DNA from: Paramisgurnus dabryanus
Taxonomy: Eukaryota; Chordata; Actinopteri; Cypriniformes; Cobitidae
Length of the DNA: 64,000 nt
Assembly: GCF_030506205.2 (NCBI RefSeq)
Contig: NC_133352.1
Span: 18,224,425 to 18,288,424, forward strand
Direction: 5' to 3'
The translations under genes were made by a program, and so were the position numbers. This document shows, piece after piece, positions 1 to 12,611 of this stretch (position 1 is the first letter of the stretch; each line of letters begins with the position of its first letter). The notes beneath the pieces are model-generated. The model did not search any database, was not told where the DNA came from, and saw only the letters and a list, made by a program, of their open reading frames with translations.

Positions 1-1293
1 TTTTTTATTTTTTGGAAATCTTTTGGAAACCTGGTATGTTACCAATATCCTGAACCACTGCTGAACATTAAATAGCAATGGGTGTTTTTTTTTCCACCCC
101 TGGTACATGCAAAAATTATATTTACAATGTTAATCACGCCTCACATGATTACTAATGGCTGTGTGCAGGAATTTTTTAGATAAGGAGGCCATTTTACAGT
201 AAACTTTACTGTAATCTTTTATTCACTAGATATTACAGGTCAATATCTAAATGGCCTTAGCTGTAATGAATCCGTAATAAAACGACTGCCCAACGCACTC
301 GCTCGCTCCCTGTTCTGCATGTATGTTTTTGCAGTAAATAATTAGGTGACCTGCTTATCTTTCTCAGCATTTTCAATTATTTTGCAGCATGTGTAGTACA
401 GCTTGTGGCCGTGATGTTATGTAATGATCTGTTGCTGTGCAGGAAAATCATCATCTCCACGCTGCACGCCAGACCATCCCTGGGGCAGCGTTCTTCTCGT
501 CCAATCAAACTAATGCAGGGGTACAGCGTGGAGAGCGCTTGTCAGGACGGACAGGAGCAGTCAGAATTTGTTCTGACCACACTTTGGCCCCATACACACT
601 TCAAAAGTTTTAAGAGTGACACATTTAAATGAAGTGGAGTGTTTGTACGGAACGAGACTCACTCCCAAAAATGCGATGATCGACAGGGAGGTAACCATAG
701 CAATGTTGTACCGTCTCACGTGGTCACCATTCACTGCTTTGAGCAAAATAACATTACAGCGTTATTGTTTTCAATTTTAACAAACCTCCGTCTTGACATT
801 GTGTGTTGTATGCATTTGTGATGTTGCTTCACAGAGTACTGCCTTGCAGTGTTACCATGTCCACGTCTTTTTTGGACTTAAATACTGTTGTGGCACTTAA
901 TTGTTTATGGCTATGGCTCATGAAACGATCAAGTTTTTGTTGTTATTAAAGTGAGAAGAACACTGTGAATTTCTGCACCGTGCATACAGAAGATTTTTCC
1001 ACTTCAAGGGATTTAATTTTTTCAGAGGAGAGACCTGTCATGTCCATGATGCACTAGTTGTTCAGTTCAGCTCAAAGCTGCGTTTTCGTGTATGCGGTTG
1101 TCACTACCTGCATTTTGCAGGAGTTAATACAGTACAGTAGTCGGATGCAATTGACACACGTTTAAATTACTGAACTGTGTGTGTGCAAAACAAGATTAAG
1201 CATTTAAAGGTAATGTAACAACCAAATTTAGATGCCTTAGGGAAACTTTAGCTGGGCTGTGTCTGTTTAACTATTACTTCCTCCTCTAGTCCT
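1..1293. other. intergenic or upstream noncoding sequence
   Basis: This is AT-rich sequence with short poly-T runs. I see no exon, splice-site pair with an open frame, or recognisable transposon. It lies upstream of the tenm2 start exon and may be part of a 5' noncoding intron of that gene. Confidence 0.6.
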
Positions 1294-1301
1294 TCTATAC
1301 T

Positions 1302-1799
1302 AACACAGTCTCACCCCATGTCGTCAATATTTGACGACACTTGACCATTCGTCAATATGTGACGCGGAGGGTATACCTTTCGCGTCATTTTTTGACGAAC
1401 TGGGGACTTCAATACTATTACGTCCGTTGCATTCTCTTCTCCTATTTTCTTACCAATTTCGCGTCGGTTTAGGGTTAGATTACGCAAAATTAAACAGTGT
1501 ACGCGAAATTAAACAGTGTACGCGAAATTAAACAGTTGTCACCTGGCGTTGGGGTTAGAAACAGTTGTCACCTGGCGTTGGGGTTAGAGTTAGGTTTGGG
1601 TAGGGATGTCATTATGTAAATCTAACCCTAAACCGACGCGAAATTGATAAGAAAATAGGAGAAGAGAATGCAACGGACGTAATAGTATTGAAGTCCCCAG
1701 TTCGTCAAAAAATTACGCGAAAGGTATACCCTCCGCGTCACATATTGACGAATGGTCAAGTGTCGTCAAATATTGACGACATGGGGTGAGACTGGGTTG
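1302..1799. mobile_element. foldback hAT-like MITE with 8-bp target duplication
   Basis: About 170 bp at each end are near-perfect inverted copies, starting AACACAGTCTCACCCCATGT on the left with its complement on the right. The repeated TTGACGA motifs near the ends are part of the arms. The sequence TCTATACT flanks the element at 1294-1301 and 1800-1807. The 8-bp duplication points to a hAT-type transposase acting in trans. The centre holds short tandem repeats (next entry). No coding capacity is present. Confidence 0.85.
1488..1588. repeat. short tandem repeats inside the foldback element
   Basis: A unit of about 19 bp containing AAATTAAACAGTGTACGCG is repeated about 2.5 times. It is followed by two copies of a unit of about 31 bp containing ACAGTTGTCACCTGGCGTTG. 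They occupy the loop between the arms of the MITE. Confidence 0.8.
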
Positions 1800-2293
1800 T
1801 CTATACTGTGAAAGCTTAGGTTGAACAGAATAATTGTTGCATGCGGAGGGAGGCTGTCTACAGCTGGACTGCTGTACTGTAATTGAATTAAGTCAATTTA
1901 CTTTTAATTACAGTCGAATTACCGCCAACCAGCTTTTCCTGCACTTATGTGTGAAGTTAGGCATCTGAAAATAAAAAGTGGCAAAAATTGTAATATCTGA
2001 ATAGAGATCAAAATGAAAATTCTATTAAAGCTGTGATCATTTCTGTGCCACTAACAGCCTTAAACAAAAAATAATTCAGAAATAATGTTTCCTAAGCACT
2101 CCCCCATCTGCATTGTTAGGAGGACATAATTTCCCCTGTGAGTGTTGAGTAGAAGATTGTTTGTTACCAAACAATCTCATGGCAATTCGTACCCATTTTA
2201 TGCGTTGACTAATTTGTACTTTATTAAAGTGCAACTGTGGTCCGATTCACGATTTTACATTTCCTTGTGTGTGTAAGCGTGTATTAGTCCATG

Positions 2294-2773
2294 TTAACTC
2301 TTTCACCGCCAGCGTTTTTTTTAAAAGTTGCCAGCCAGCGCCAGCGTTTTTCATGATTTTCACAAAAAGTTTTATTTATAAACTTAATATATATAAACAT
2401 ATAATATACCAAATGAAAGAACCGATCCTCTGCTTTCAAAAAAAAAAAAAAAACGTTTCATCCTCAGTGGTTCTTTTGTAATCAGCTTTTGAATATGGGT
2501 AGGTTTCTGCAAAAACACCACATTTTGAGCAAAAAGCAGAGATAATTCAATTTTTGTGACTGACTTTTCATAAAGATCAGAGCGATCTTTAAAACAGACA
2601 CAGACATGCAGCCGCTTGCCAAAGGGCAATACTTCCGGGTTTAAAAAGTTGCGGAAGGGCGCCACCTGGTGGATAATAGCAGAATTGCGAAAAGACGGAA
2701 AATCTCGTCATTGGCAGGGAAGCGTTTTCTATTGATTGACGAGATATCTCGTCAATGGCGGCGAAAGAGTTAA
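2294..2773. mobile_element. TTAA-bounded MITE, family A copy 1
   Basis: The left end reads TTAACTCTTTCACCGCCAGC and the right end GGCGGCGAAAGAGTTAA, so the termini are inverted copies that begin and end in TTAA. TTAA target duplication is typical of piggyBac and Kolobok transposases. Four more copies occur in this window (22653, about 36915, 38536 and 42466), which makes the family call firm. It is noncoding. Confidence 0.85.
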
Positions 2774-2989
2774 CGATTTGCAAAAGGTACAAACCCCAAA
2801 GTAAACGATGACACAAGTTATTGTTTCCAATTTAAATTTCTTTTCTTGAACTACAACAAACACACAAATTGTAGGCAACAGTTTACTTCCTGGGCCTGTT
2901 GATGTGGTCAAGACCGACATTATTATAATTCCTCCTGCTTCGGACTCACAGCCTGTAAGTTAACTCCTGTCAGCAATCAAATCTTTTAA

Positions 2990-3250
2990 AAATGGTAAGG
3001 AGCGTCACATTTCCGGCTGACATCAGAGGTATTCAGGCCAATAAAAAAGTACAGATTAGCTGGCCAATCAGGGACACCGAGATTTTCAAATCTTTGAACT
3101 TTTTACAAATTCAGAGTGTTTGAGGAAAGCAGTATATCGAAAATAATGTGTTTTTTGAACCATAAACCACGGGAACACATTGTATTATACCTAATACACA
3201 AAATAATGCTGTTTTGTAGCAATGAAATAGGTGCACTTTAATTCCTATGA
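2990..3250 (+). repeat. dispersed repeat B, copy 1
   Basis: This stretch, including GTATTCAGGCCAATAAAA, CAGATTAGCTGGCCAATCAG and AATGAAATAGGTGCAC, reappears in inverted orientation and the same order at about 19715-19940. Homology with small gaps over about 230 bp shows a dispersed family, probably a noncoding transposon derivative. Ends were not resolved. Confidence 0.75.
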
Positions 3251-3259
3251 ACACATTCG

Positions 3260-4135
3260 TATGCTTTGCTTTTTTTAAATAATTGTACGTTTTTGTATGA
3301 TTCACTTTGTACATATTTTACGAATTGGCCAATTTGTATAAATTTGTACAAAGGCCCAAGATCAGGCTGTAAGACTCAGGTTATTGGCTTATAAAAGGTC
3401 TGTGCCCAGAAGTGAGTACCCATTAGCAAAGATGGCAGCCTTCAGGTCACATGATATTAAGGAATCATGCACCTGCCAAAGAACCGACTTCGACATGAAT
3501 GAGAACGTTAATAGATGGAGTTCTCCAGGTTGGATCAAACCAAGAGAGTAAAGTGCCACAGAGCAACAGTAGTTACACTTTTTCAGCCAAATCGAACCAC
3601 TAATGCCTTTCTTTTACTGTAGTTGTCTTTGAACATCAGATTGTACATTTTAACCACTAGTCAAGATCCAGGGCCAGTATAAGTGTATTTGATAGTGTTT
3701 GTCTTAGCATAGCATATACTGTAAACCAACATGCATTGAATTTAAAATGGATTAGCTCTAGCGTGTGTGCGTAGTGCGACGTGATCAGGCCGGCCTGCGA
3801 TCGGCTCTATGTTTTCAGGCATCTGTGATTATCCTCTCACGGCCACAGAGGGAGCTTTTCTCACTCTGTCTGTGATAATGAGGAAGAGACTTGTAATGCC
3901 CACAAGTCATTTTCTTACTCCTCCCCTTCTCTTCTCCTCCACTCTATCACTCATTCTTCACCAGCATCATGCCTTCACTCCTACACACATCTCACTTCCT
4001 GCTACACTTCTTCATCTGTGATTATGGCTATAATGACAGGTTCCTCTGGTTGATTAGATGCTTTTTACATGAACACACCGTTCTGACAAAGTTTCAGTTT
4101 AGGGAGATTTTTGTTGTTCACAGACAGAATTTAAC
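3260..4135. other. unique noncoding sequence upstream of tenm2 start exon
   Basis: I see no exon or clear repeat. A CT-rich stretch at about 3910-3960 is the only local compositional feature. Confidence 0.5.
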
Positions 4136-4139
4136 TTTG

Positions 4140-4326
4140 GGAAAAAATGTTTTTTTGTGGTAAAAGTGTAGTAACCATGTTTTTTTGGTGTATTGATTAC
4201 TATTAGCAAAACCATGTTTTACAGCAGTAACCATGGTGCAACTAAAAACCATTATTTTGTGGTAACCATGGTTTTACTACAGTAATCATGTTTTTTTACT
4301 GTAGTAAATCCATGGTAAATTTTTTA
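4140..4326. repeat. ACCATGGT-rich foldback remnant
   Basis: Alternating copies of GTAACCATG and CATGGTTTTAC-like words, in both orientations and interspersed with T-runs, form a small palindromic repeat of a type common in fish genomes. It lies about 440 bp before the tenm2 start codon. Confidence 0.65.
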
Positions 4327-4702
4327 AGGGATATCCTGTTACTGTTGTGTTTTATTCTAATATCTACATGAGGATTTAATCTCAGGGTACGTACACTGTA
4401 ATGCTGCTTAACTTGCATATCAGAAAATGCAATGACTTTTTCATTGTCCATCATTTTGACGGACATGGATGTAGAAATTCCATCATAATCAATTATAATT
4501 GGTAAAACATACAAACAACACAAATTTACAAAAAAAAAAACATTTGCAAATCAAAGCAAAATGCTCTTGAAGAAGCTCAGTAGGCTTCGAGACACCAGCA
4601 TTAACATGTTTGAACTAGCAATGTAATTCTGATATGGTTATTATGACCCATATATTTTCAGTATCTGTTGATCTGATGGATAATGTTGTCTTCTGTAAAC
4701 AG

Positions 4703-4763
4703 GTGAAGGACCGTGCAGTTGTTAAGACCTCCACCTTGCAGACTGATCAGTTTATTGGTTACC
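4703..4763 (+). other. tenm2: tenm2 5' untranslated part of the start-codon exon
   Basis: A pyrimidine-rich run and AG at 4701-4702 form a plausible splice acceptor, so the exon carrying the start codon probably begins at 4703 with 61 nt of 5' UTR. Teneurin genes usually have one or more upstream noncoding exons, which would lie before or outside this window. The acceptor is inferred from sequence only; transcription could instead start nearby. The UTR runs directly into an ACCATGG start context. Confidence 0.6.
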
Positions 4764-4992
4764 ATGGACCTGAAGGAGCGCAGACACCGTACGTTAACCC
4801 ACAGGCCATGTGGAAAAGATTACCAGTTCACCACCTCCACCCTGGCCAACGACGAGTGCCGCGTACCCACCCAGAAATCCTACAGCTCCAGCGAGACCCT
4901 AAAGGCTTTTGATCACGACTCGCGTCTTCATTATGGGGGATGTGTGGCTGACCTGGTGCACCATGAAGCTGAAGAGTTCACCAGACAAGGAG
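4764..4992 (+). CDS. tenm2: tenm2 first coding exon (teneurin-2 N-terminal cytoplasmic domain)
   Basis: This exon encodes the N terminus of teneurin-2, a large type II transmembrane adhesion protein that binds latrophilins and other teneurins at synapses. The N terminus lies in the cytoplasm. The 76 codons open with MDLKERRHRTLT, the basic start typical of teneurins. They continue with the family hallmark CRVPTQKSYSSSETLKAFDH and then an acidic segment ending EEFTRQG. The CRVPTQ and DHDSRLHYG wording fits teneurin-2 better than the -3 or -4 paralogues. ATG 4764 was chosen because it sits in ACCATGG and matches the family start; the ATG at 4713 in the same frame adds 17 unrelated residues. The donor is G|GTAAAC at 4992/4993, leaving phase 1. 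The basic KERRHR patch could act in nuclear targeting of the released intracellular domain, as proposed for teneurins. Confidence 0.95.
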
Positions 4993-4999
4993 GTAAACA

Positions 5000-7900
5000 C
5001 ACAGAGATATAATCACAAAAACAAATGGTTAACCCTAAATATGAAGTAGTCTTTGACAATACATTTTTAAATATACATTTATGATAAAATATTACACTAT
5101 AATAGTGTGTGAAGTTGCTTGGAAACTCTAAACCACATACATTTAGCATAATGAACTGTATTACCTTGTGGAAGAACTTTTTATTTGGATAAATATTACA
5201 TTCAATATCTTAACTGCAGGCTGTATGCAGTTGCCAAGCCTCATAGCAGCTTGGTGCATTAATAGAGAAAATGTGATCACAGCTTTGCATTATCGTCAAT
5301 TTGGATGTCTAGTTATTATTAATAGGTTGGTATAAAAAAACATTTTAAATAGAAGCACTAAGTCAGCTCTTGTATATTGCTTTAATATGAAAAATACTTA
5401 AACACCCCATAAACACAAATATTCACTGTGGGCAGTTCAATATCCATATCCAACAATAACCTTTTAGGGGTTGAGTAAAATGAGTTAGAGACTCAATTAG
5501 AATAATAATTTTGATTTCTGGGGTATGGCATTTAAGGTTAGGGCTATAAAATAATCCCAGTGTTGGTCCAATAAAGGAATTTGATCAAGAAACACATCAT
5601 AACTGGCTATATCACAATGGCTTTGATTTAACACAGATTAACAAGACCCAATTCCATATGATTCCTGCAATACTGAATGGAAAAAGGGGTGTGGCGTGAC
5701 ACAATCAATCACAAAACAAATCAAAACTATTTTTCTATGTTTGTGTGCCCTCTCGCACTGCAGCCGAAGAGCGCACACGCATACAGAGACACATGCTTTC
5801 ATTTTTATGGCTTGTGCAACTTGAATGATTTTTATATTTTTCTGCTTTTAAACATCTAATCAGTCTGTCCTCTTCCATGTTTGATGATTAATATTTATTA
5901 TGTGCAGAACTTTAATTAAATGATGACATCTCACTGTAGGCGGAGCTGTCAGCCACGACAACACAGAAATAGAAACCATTTCTAGAATAGAAATGTTGCG
6001 GCATCATGTCATGGCTGGTTATGACAAACACTTTGAGTAACATAGAAAAGACACTTTTTTTGTGTAGTGTAGTTAGGAAACAATATAACACCAATTTTTT
6101 ATGTGACTTATGTTGGATTTTTTTTGCATTTCACAATACCAGTAGATAATCCCACTACACTGTGGTTATGCATGCTCTTAAAGAAACATGCAACCTGATC
6201 TCCAGATCAGTTTCTTAAATTACAGGAAGTATTTGAGAGTCGTGTGTAGCCTGATGTCAGTAATCCCTTTTAACCTGTTCAGTCTTCTTAGTCTATAGAA
6301 GCTTAAGCTAGTCAACCTATTCCATGCCCCCCAGGCTGTAGAAGTGTTGCTGAATTGATGCAGGGATGATAATTTTGGTGCCACTATGCAGATGCATGCT
6401 AAAATAGCAGGGGACCATTTATTCAAACAAATCCAAATCGAAGGTTACTTGGTTACTAGCGCAAACCTGGCTGACTGGTTTAGATGCATAGACTTTGCTT
6501 AATCTTTGATCTTTTCATCCTTTTTTTAAATGTGTTTGAACATGCTACTATGAGAAGTCACCTGAGGTAAAATAGGAGCAGAAGCAGGAAAGGAGGAACA
6601 GGAAGAGAGAGTGTTTTCTGTAAAAATACTGCAGCAACAACTCGCCATCATAATGAGTTGGCTGCCGTTGATCCGGAGCGGAGTCGAGGATGGGTCATCT
6701 TTAAAAAAGGCAATGTAAGGCCCGCAAGCCGGCCGATGTGTAATGCGCTGCCAGCAAGCCATTGATTCTGTTGTTTAAAATGGATTTCAACTCGATGTCA
6801 TTGATCAGAGCCAGACCATGATTTCAGCCCATAGAGAAAGGGAAAGAGAATGTGCGGAGGAAGACAAACCCGCTAGAAATGCAGCATCTTTTCTCACTCT
6901 CCCCCAGTCTTTTGTCTTAGCCCTTTTTCACTAAAATGGTGCTCAGCTGGGAGAATTGCAAACCTGTTTTACAACTGAACTAAATGTGACTAGAAATAAA
7001 TATTGAGCATTGCAGTCTTTGTTTATGAATCTTTTATGAATTATAAAGTATTTTAATTAATTTGATGGAATTTATTTGAATTCATTTAAAGCATCATTCT
7101 TCATATTACAGGGAGTAATGAAAAAATATGAAGTAATTCATGGTTATTAATTCACACATATTTGCCTATTATTTATAATTTTTGTTGACTAGAAAATGAG
7201 TCTGGCCTCTTATAAGTTTTAACAACAAAAGCATCACTAGCTGGTTTTGACTATGATGGACCAGCCACCAGTTTTACTACACTATTAAAGGTTGATAGCT
7301 GGTTGATGCAAGGGTTAAAATTGTTTCATGTTTTATAAGGAATCAAATTGGTATCAGTTAATATGTACAGTATATGGTATTTGTAAATACAATTATTTTA
7401 GATGCACATGGAAACTTGCTGTGCAACAGAACATAATGTACACAAGAACTGGATTAGAGTCGATAAGTATAATCGATTTTTGGGGGGTGGATGTAATCTA
7501 GTTTTGTTTTAAAGCTGTTCCGAAAACTTTCCTTGCTGCCTCTTACATCAGTCAAATAGTGGTTATTGTGTTTGAAGCCAGCATGTTTTAGAAGGTGCAG
7601 AGCTTATTCTTTTACACAGAATGCTGTCAGATTGGGCTGTGACACCAGAAATGGCACACTGTCATTGGAAAAGGGGCATGTTTTTTTTCTCCCATAGCAC
7701 TTAGATACTGACAACAGATCTCAGAGCTCATGCAGCCCAGGGTGGAATGGCCTGTGGTTCCTCCGGGACATTTGGTGACTGCTGCAGTGAGCAAGAATTA
7801 CGGGTAGGTGTAGAGAACAGGAGTGAGGGAGGACAGACTGACATAGCGCGGTGCTGTGGAGAAAGTTGGAGGCCGTCAGATTGATGCCGCTCGGCTACTT

Positions 7901-8365
7901 GGGGTGGTAGCGCCTCACTGACTACAGATGCATTCGTGGGAAGTGTTGCCACGGGAGACTAACAGTGTTCTGGGGCCATATGTAACAGCACTCAAAGGGC
8001 ACTGCCAAATTACACTCCCTCTTTCCCTCGTTCATCCTCGCTCACTCACATAGTCATCACGACCCACGTTAACATTTGCGCTGAGAGGAAGTGGAATATT
8101 ACTTTTCAACTTTCTGTCCGAATGGACAGTCCAACCTTACATTTCGGCTCGATTTAATATTGCCCCATAATGCCCTGCACTTGTACTTACAGGCACTCTC
8201 TGGTATCAGTATTTACCTCTGAGGTATTCATTTACACTTATTGAACTCTTTAGGTTTAAAGGTGTGTACTTTTGAAAGGGTTTTACTAGCTAGGACCTTT
8301 TTTACTTTTTCTGACAGTGCACGTACCTACAAAATCAAATCAACAAATATAAAATATATACAGAA
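5000..8365. other. intron 1 unique sequence
   Basis: No exon, RNA gene or convincing transposon was recognised. The small open frames here lack paired splice sites and family resemblance. The block at about 7720-7960 is locally richer in GC and could be conserved noncoding DNA, which needs comparison with other fish. Confidence 0.5.
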
Positions 8366-8369
8366 GCCG

Positions 8370-8729
8370 AGATTATTTTTGCTTGCTTGTTTTCTCGTGA
8401 TCATGACTTAATTTCTCATGATCTTGAAATAACAAAAGTTGTATTATTGTGATGTGATTAAACCTTAAATAGAACATATTGTTTTGTTTGTAGACAGCAA
8501 AGCATATGTAGCGAAATTAGCATGAATGAACAAATTAGATTTTACTTGGATCGCTAAAGTGACACCTTAATATTCATGTTTCTACGTTAAATAACATTTA
8601 AATAAAATGAACTGCAGTCAACAAACAGTCACAAAACCAACTCTACAGCGTTCATGTGGTTGTCAGCTATAATGCACACTTTTAACATTTAATAAATTCA
8701 AGTATTAAAAAATATCGAAGATAAAAAAC
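8370..8729 (+). repeat. dispersed repeat C, copy 1, 5' part (split by a hAT-like insertion)
   Basis: The sequence, with CTCATGATCTTGAAATAACAA and CAAACAGTCACAAAACCAAC, matches the inverse complement of 53745-54185. It also matches that of 55310-55475 in part. The match resumes at 10098 after the element at 8730-10089, so this copy was interrupted by that insertion. Confidence 0.75.
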
Positions 8730-10089
8730 TAGGAATGTCCCGATCCCACTTTTTCATTTCTGATCCGATACCAGAATTCCATATATCAGCCGATACCGAT
8801 ATCTGCCCGATACTACTTAAATGTGTATAGTGCTTTCTGCTACATCTAGTATCATTATAAATGTTAAAATCAATCATTTAAAATGATTTACAAGTTAAAG
8901 GAAACATTAGTAAATATTAATCATGACAGTGTTTAGGAGAACATATAATAGGTACGTTTGATCAATTGAGCATGCTAAATATTTTTTTCTTAATTGCGTA
9001 AAACTGTCATAGTAAAAAAGCTTTAGTGTGCAGATGGTTATTTTGGGAATTATGCATTTGAGCGGACTTTTTATGCACATTCCGGGTGCAGAATTGATGC
9101 ACTTATGTCATAACATACGTTCATGGGGTTTCTCGGTGCAGAATTGATGCCGTTGCTTCATCCTCTTATGGGAATCCCAGCACTGCAATGGAAAGTTTGT
9201 TAAAACACAAAGAGAATAGATGCATTGTGTGCTCAGCACAAAGTGAATTGCATCCATCCAACGACTTACTGAGACTTTATAAAATCAGATCTTTAAAATA
9301 GCCTACAGTTATCTTGTGTGTGAGTGTGTGATTGAATGACGCGTTTCATCCGTCCGCTTCACCAGTGGATTATTAACTCAGTTTGCGAGTCAGTTACAGT
9401 GTTTCTGTGATCTTAAATATCTTTAAATGTGTGTTTGTTCCTTCACATGAAGCTATTGAGTGTATTAAAGGGGCAATCAGTAGGGTCTACCCCCATCTAG
9501 TGGTGGAATTGTATTTTGCATTCAAACGAACAGTGCTTACTAGCTCCTCCCCTTTCCAAATGCGTGTTGCAACTACGGTAGCCGTTATGTAATCGCTGAT
9601 CTCCTTGTCCGTTGCAGCTGGTTCACGTGTTCTGAATGAAAACGCGTTGTGGAAACGCGTTGGTAGGCTAGTGCTTTTTGTCCCTCTCTGCTATTATAGT
9701 TTATCAATACAGCGGAACGATATGGATGCCTCCTTGGACTAACCCGTTCAATGTAAGTAAAGAGAAGAAATTCTAAGCTTACAAAGAAAAGTCAGATCAC
9801 TGGCAGAGGTCATTTGACACCAACAAGGACATATTTATGAATAAAGACATTGATATTGATTAATAAAACACTTAAAATCCTACTTATTGCACCTTTAAAA
9901 GACTTTGAATTTAGTCCATAAAAAGTTAATGGTGCTTTTATAATACGTTGTCCTTTTAATAGCTTGTCAGTAACAAACATGGCTACGCACATATCGGAAT
10001 TGGATCGGTCATGTTGTCGGTCCTCGATCCGATGTCCGATCCAGCCAAAAAGCCCGGATTGGACCCGATACCGGATCGGGACATCCCTA
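8730..10089. mobile_element. hAT-like nonautonomous transposon (1.36 kb)
   Basis: The ends are inverted: TAGGAATGTCCCGATCC at the left and GGATCGGGACATCCCTA at the right, with internal GATCCGATACC words repeated near both ends. This terminal type is common among hAT elements of fish. The flanking 8-bp target repeat is imperfect. No transposase frame survives. The element splits dispersed repeat C and itself carries a TTAA MITE at 9464-9898. Confidence 0.8.
9464..9898. mobile_element. nested TTAA-type MITE
   Basis: The left end ATTAAAGGGGCAATCAGTAG and the right end CCTACTTATTGCACCTTTAA are inverted copies starting in TTAA. The element lies wholly inside the hAT-like element at 8730-10089, so it inserted later. 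It is noncoding. Confidence 0.75.
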
Positions 10090-10215
10090 ATAGAAACACG
10101 TACATTATAATTTTGAGATGGTCCCTAAATTCACGAACATCGTCATCCAACTTCATGTATTTACAGTATTTAGTACATCATGGGCATTATTTGCTGCACA
10201 TGGTGACGGGGGAAG
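10090..10215 (+). repeat. dispersed repeat C, copy 1, 3' part
   Basis: The segment TTTTGAGATGGTCCCTAAAT and neighbours match the inverse complement of 53940-54030, in register with the 5' part at 8370-8729. Confidence 0.7.
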
Positions 10216-10221
10216 ACCCCA

Positions 10222-10223
10222 AC

Positions 10224-10255
<32 letters not shown>
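10222..10255. repeat. (ATT)n microsatellite
   Basis: About ten ATT trinucleotides in a row. Confidence 0.95.
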
Positions 10256-10300
10256 ATTTTTAACAACATCACATAAAAATATGATTCAAATATTTTATAC

Positions 10301-10360
10301 AGTACAGTGCAAAAGTCTTAGGCCACCATTAGATTTGTTGTTTTTGCAATTGTAGTGATC
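10301..10360. repeat. possible Tc1/mariner terminal fragment
   Basis: The word CAGTGCAAAAGTCTTAGGCC resembles the ends of fish Tc1-like elements. No matching opposite end or transposase was found, so this is at most a solo fragment. Confidence 0.35.
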
Positions 10361-10639
10361 AAATATAATTATTTCTAGGTCTCCTTATTAGAATACAACC
10401 AGAAAATATAGGAAATGTGTATGTAGTATTAAAAACAGTATAAAAGTATAAGCTGAAGTGTCCACTTGAGAAATAGGAGGCAGCTGCAGGATCTCTTAAA
10501 CCTAAATGAAATTAAATCCTAATTTTTAATTCTAATCGAATGACTTCAGGACTTCAGTCACCTCAAGATGTGTTTCATGCCAAGAGAGGTCACACTAACT
10601 ACTGAATGATGCCTAAAGAAGACATTTAGTTCTGAAAAT

Positions 10640-11980
10640 TGTTCTGTTTTTAATTTTTGTGTATACATATCTTAATAAAAAGAGTGAAAAATAAATATGG
10701 ATAGATATTAAAACTTTGCTTAAACAACAATACATGGTGATTGTGCTTTGAGAGCTGGAGAAATGTGCTATATAAATATAACTAATTATTATTATTATTA
10801 TTAGTTGTGAAAATTTTGTCAATTATTTATATGCATATTTATAGTTTTCTCTCTTTTTAAATTATAGATTATAGTTATTAATATTTAGCATTAGCATAGG
10901 CATTTAAGATAGATAGAACAGGGCAGCACTGAATCAAGTCAAATTTTCCTAAATTACATTGCATCGGATTGATATTGTAGCTGCCCAGTATCCCCCACTT
11001 GGAATTGATCTGACCACTCATTTCAATAAACAGATGTGTTAGACATCTTGGTAATGGCCCCTGTTAGGTGAAAAAGAAAACCAAGTTTGGCTCTCCCATT
11101 CACCGATGGCTCTCAGACGTATGGACTGTGAGCATTAGGGCATTGGATCGAACCTTTCATCACTTTCTGTCTGTCTGTGTCCTCACACCCCCACAGGGGC
11201 CACATCTGTGTCTACAGAGGCACATCTGTCTCTGCACAGGCTTTTAAGTAGAGATTGTAAATGCATGATCTGTCCTGCCAGCACCATCAGTTGCATATTT
11301 TCGTTTACCTTACTGTAGCTTCTCTTGTAATGTGTCTAATTAGGTTGTGATGGAATAACACAAAATCAATTTGATTATATAGGTCTTCCTTAAGGCTGAC
11401 TATAGTCCTACAGATATCCTACTGAATTGTTGCACATCCCAAGTCCCAACTCTTCCCTGTCTTCAAAATGACAATTAGTCACTAAACTAATAAGTTTCAC
11501 GTCCGAGGGTTTATTGACTCCAGAAGGGTGTTTGCTGTACCCAGTTTGATCCCAGATTCATATATTGGTTCTTGTTCTTAATGTTATGGATTTTATAGGA
11601 CCGTGCTATACTGCCTAATCCCTAATTTCTACTTTATGTGAAATGTACAGAAGAAAAGGTGAACGCTTGTGCGGTTTTCGCAGTAGGCGAGAACAATCTA
11701 ATCATATTCTGTTTAGCAGCCCTTCAACAGTCAAGTTTGTTTGTGCCATTGTGCTCGACTTTTTCCCAATACTATTCCTTTCTACTTCATCCCCCTCTTA
11801 TCAGCCCACAGCTGGCGGTTTGATGTGGAATTAGCTGCCAACTCACACATTTTATTTATTATTTTATTTTGTTGATTCTGTGCTTTGTTGGTATATCGCA
11901 ATAAATCTGGGCATAAAAGATCAAAGGGAGAACAAAGAACCTGGTGGGTATTAAAAATAAATGACTCTGAGATTAAATGT
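10640..11980. other. intron 1 unique sequence
   Basis: This is AT-rich intron with a short ATT run at about 10788. No exon, RNA gene or clear repeat was recognised. Confidence 0.5.
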
Positions 11981-11987
11981 AGTCTCA

Positions 11988-12023
<36 letters not shown>
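11988..12023. repeat. (CT)n microsatellite
   Basis: About 17 CT dinucleotides in tandem. Confidence 0.95.
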
Positions 12024-12026
<3 letters not shown>

Positions 12027-12611
12027 TGTCCTCGTCACATTCTATTTCTTATTGCCCCAAACCCTCGAAGACTCTCGCAAACACTTTGAAACCCTTTTCG
12101 CATCAACTTTGAGACAGCTGAGAGTTGCTTGTTTGCTCATTGATGGTTTGGGAATTGGATTCAAGTGTCCCTGAAGCCTCCAGAAGCGTCTTGTTAAGTC
12201 ATACAAGCAAAGCACAGGCACAGCAGTTCATTACCTAGTAAAGTTCTGTGTGTCTCAGCCGAACCAAAAAACATCAGACAGCAAAAAAAATAAACACACA
12301 TTAAAGGTGGACTCATTAAAAAAGTTTTAATCCTCAAGGAAGTAATTTTTTTGGAAAAAGAAAATGCACTCTAGTGTTAGATGTATAATATATCATGTTA
12401 GTAACCTAGTTATGCTGTTTTATGTTAGATGAAGTGGGTCAATTCATTGGTGCCACAATGTTGAGGTCATATGACCGGGAGAATCCTGTTTTTCCCATTC
12501 ACAAAAAGTTACTAACGTTATTGGCCATTGACACTATATGTAACAAAAATAACAATTTGTTATGGGTGCGGCCCAGTGATAGCGCACAACATTTTTTATA
12601 ATTTTGGGAGT

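Noticed and set aside
4634..4912. Open frame of 92 codons overlapping the tenm2 start exon in another frame
   Set aside because: It is a shadow of the real coding frame, which carries the teneurin signature.
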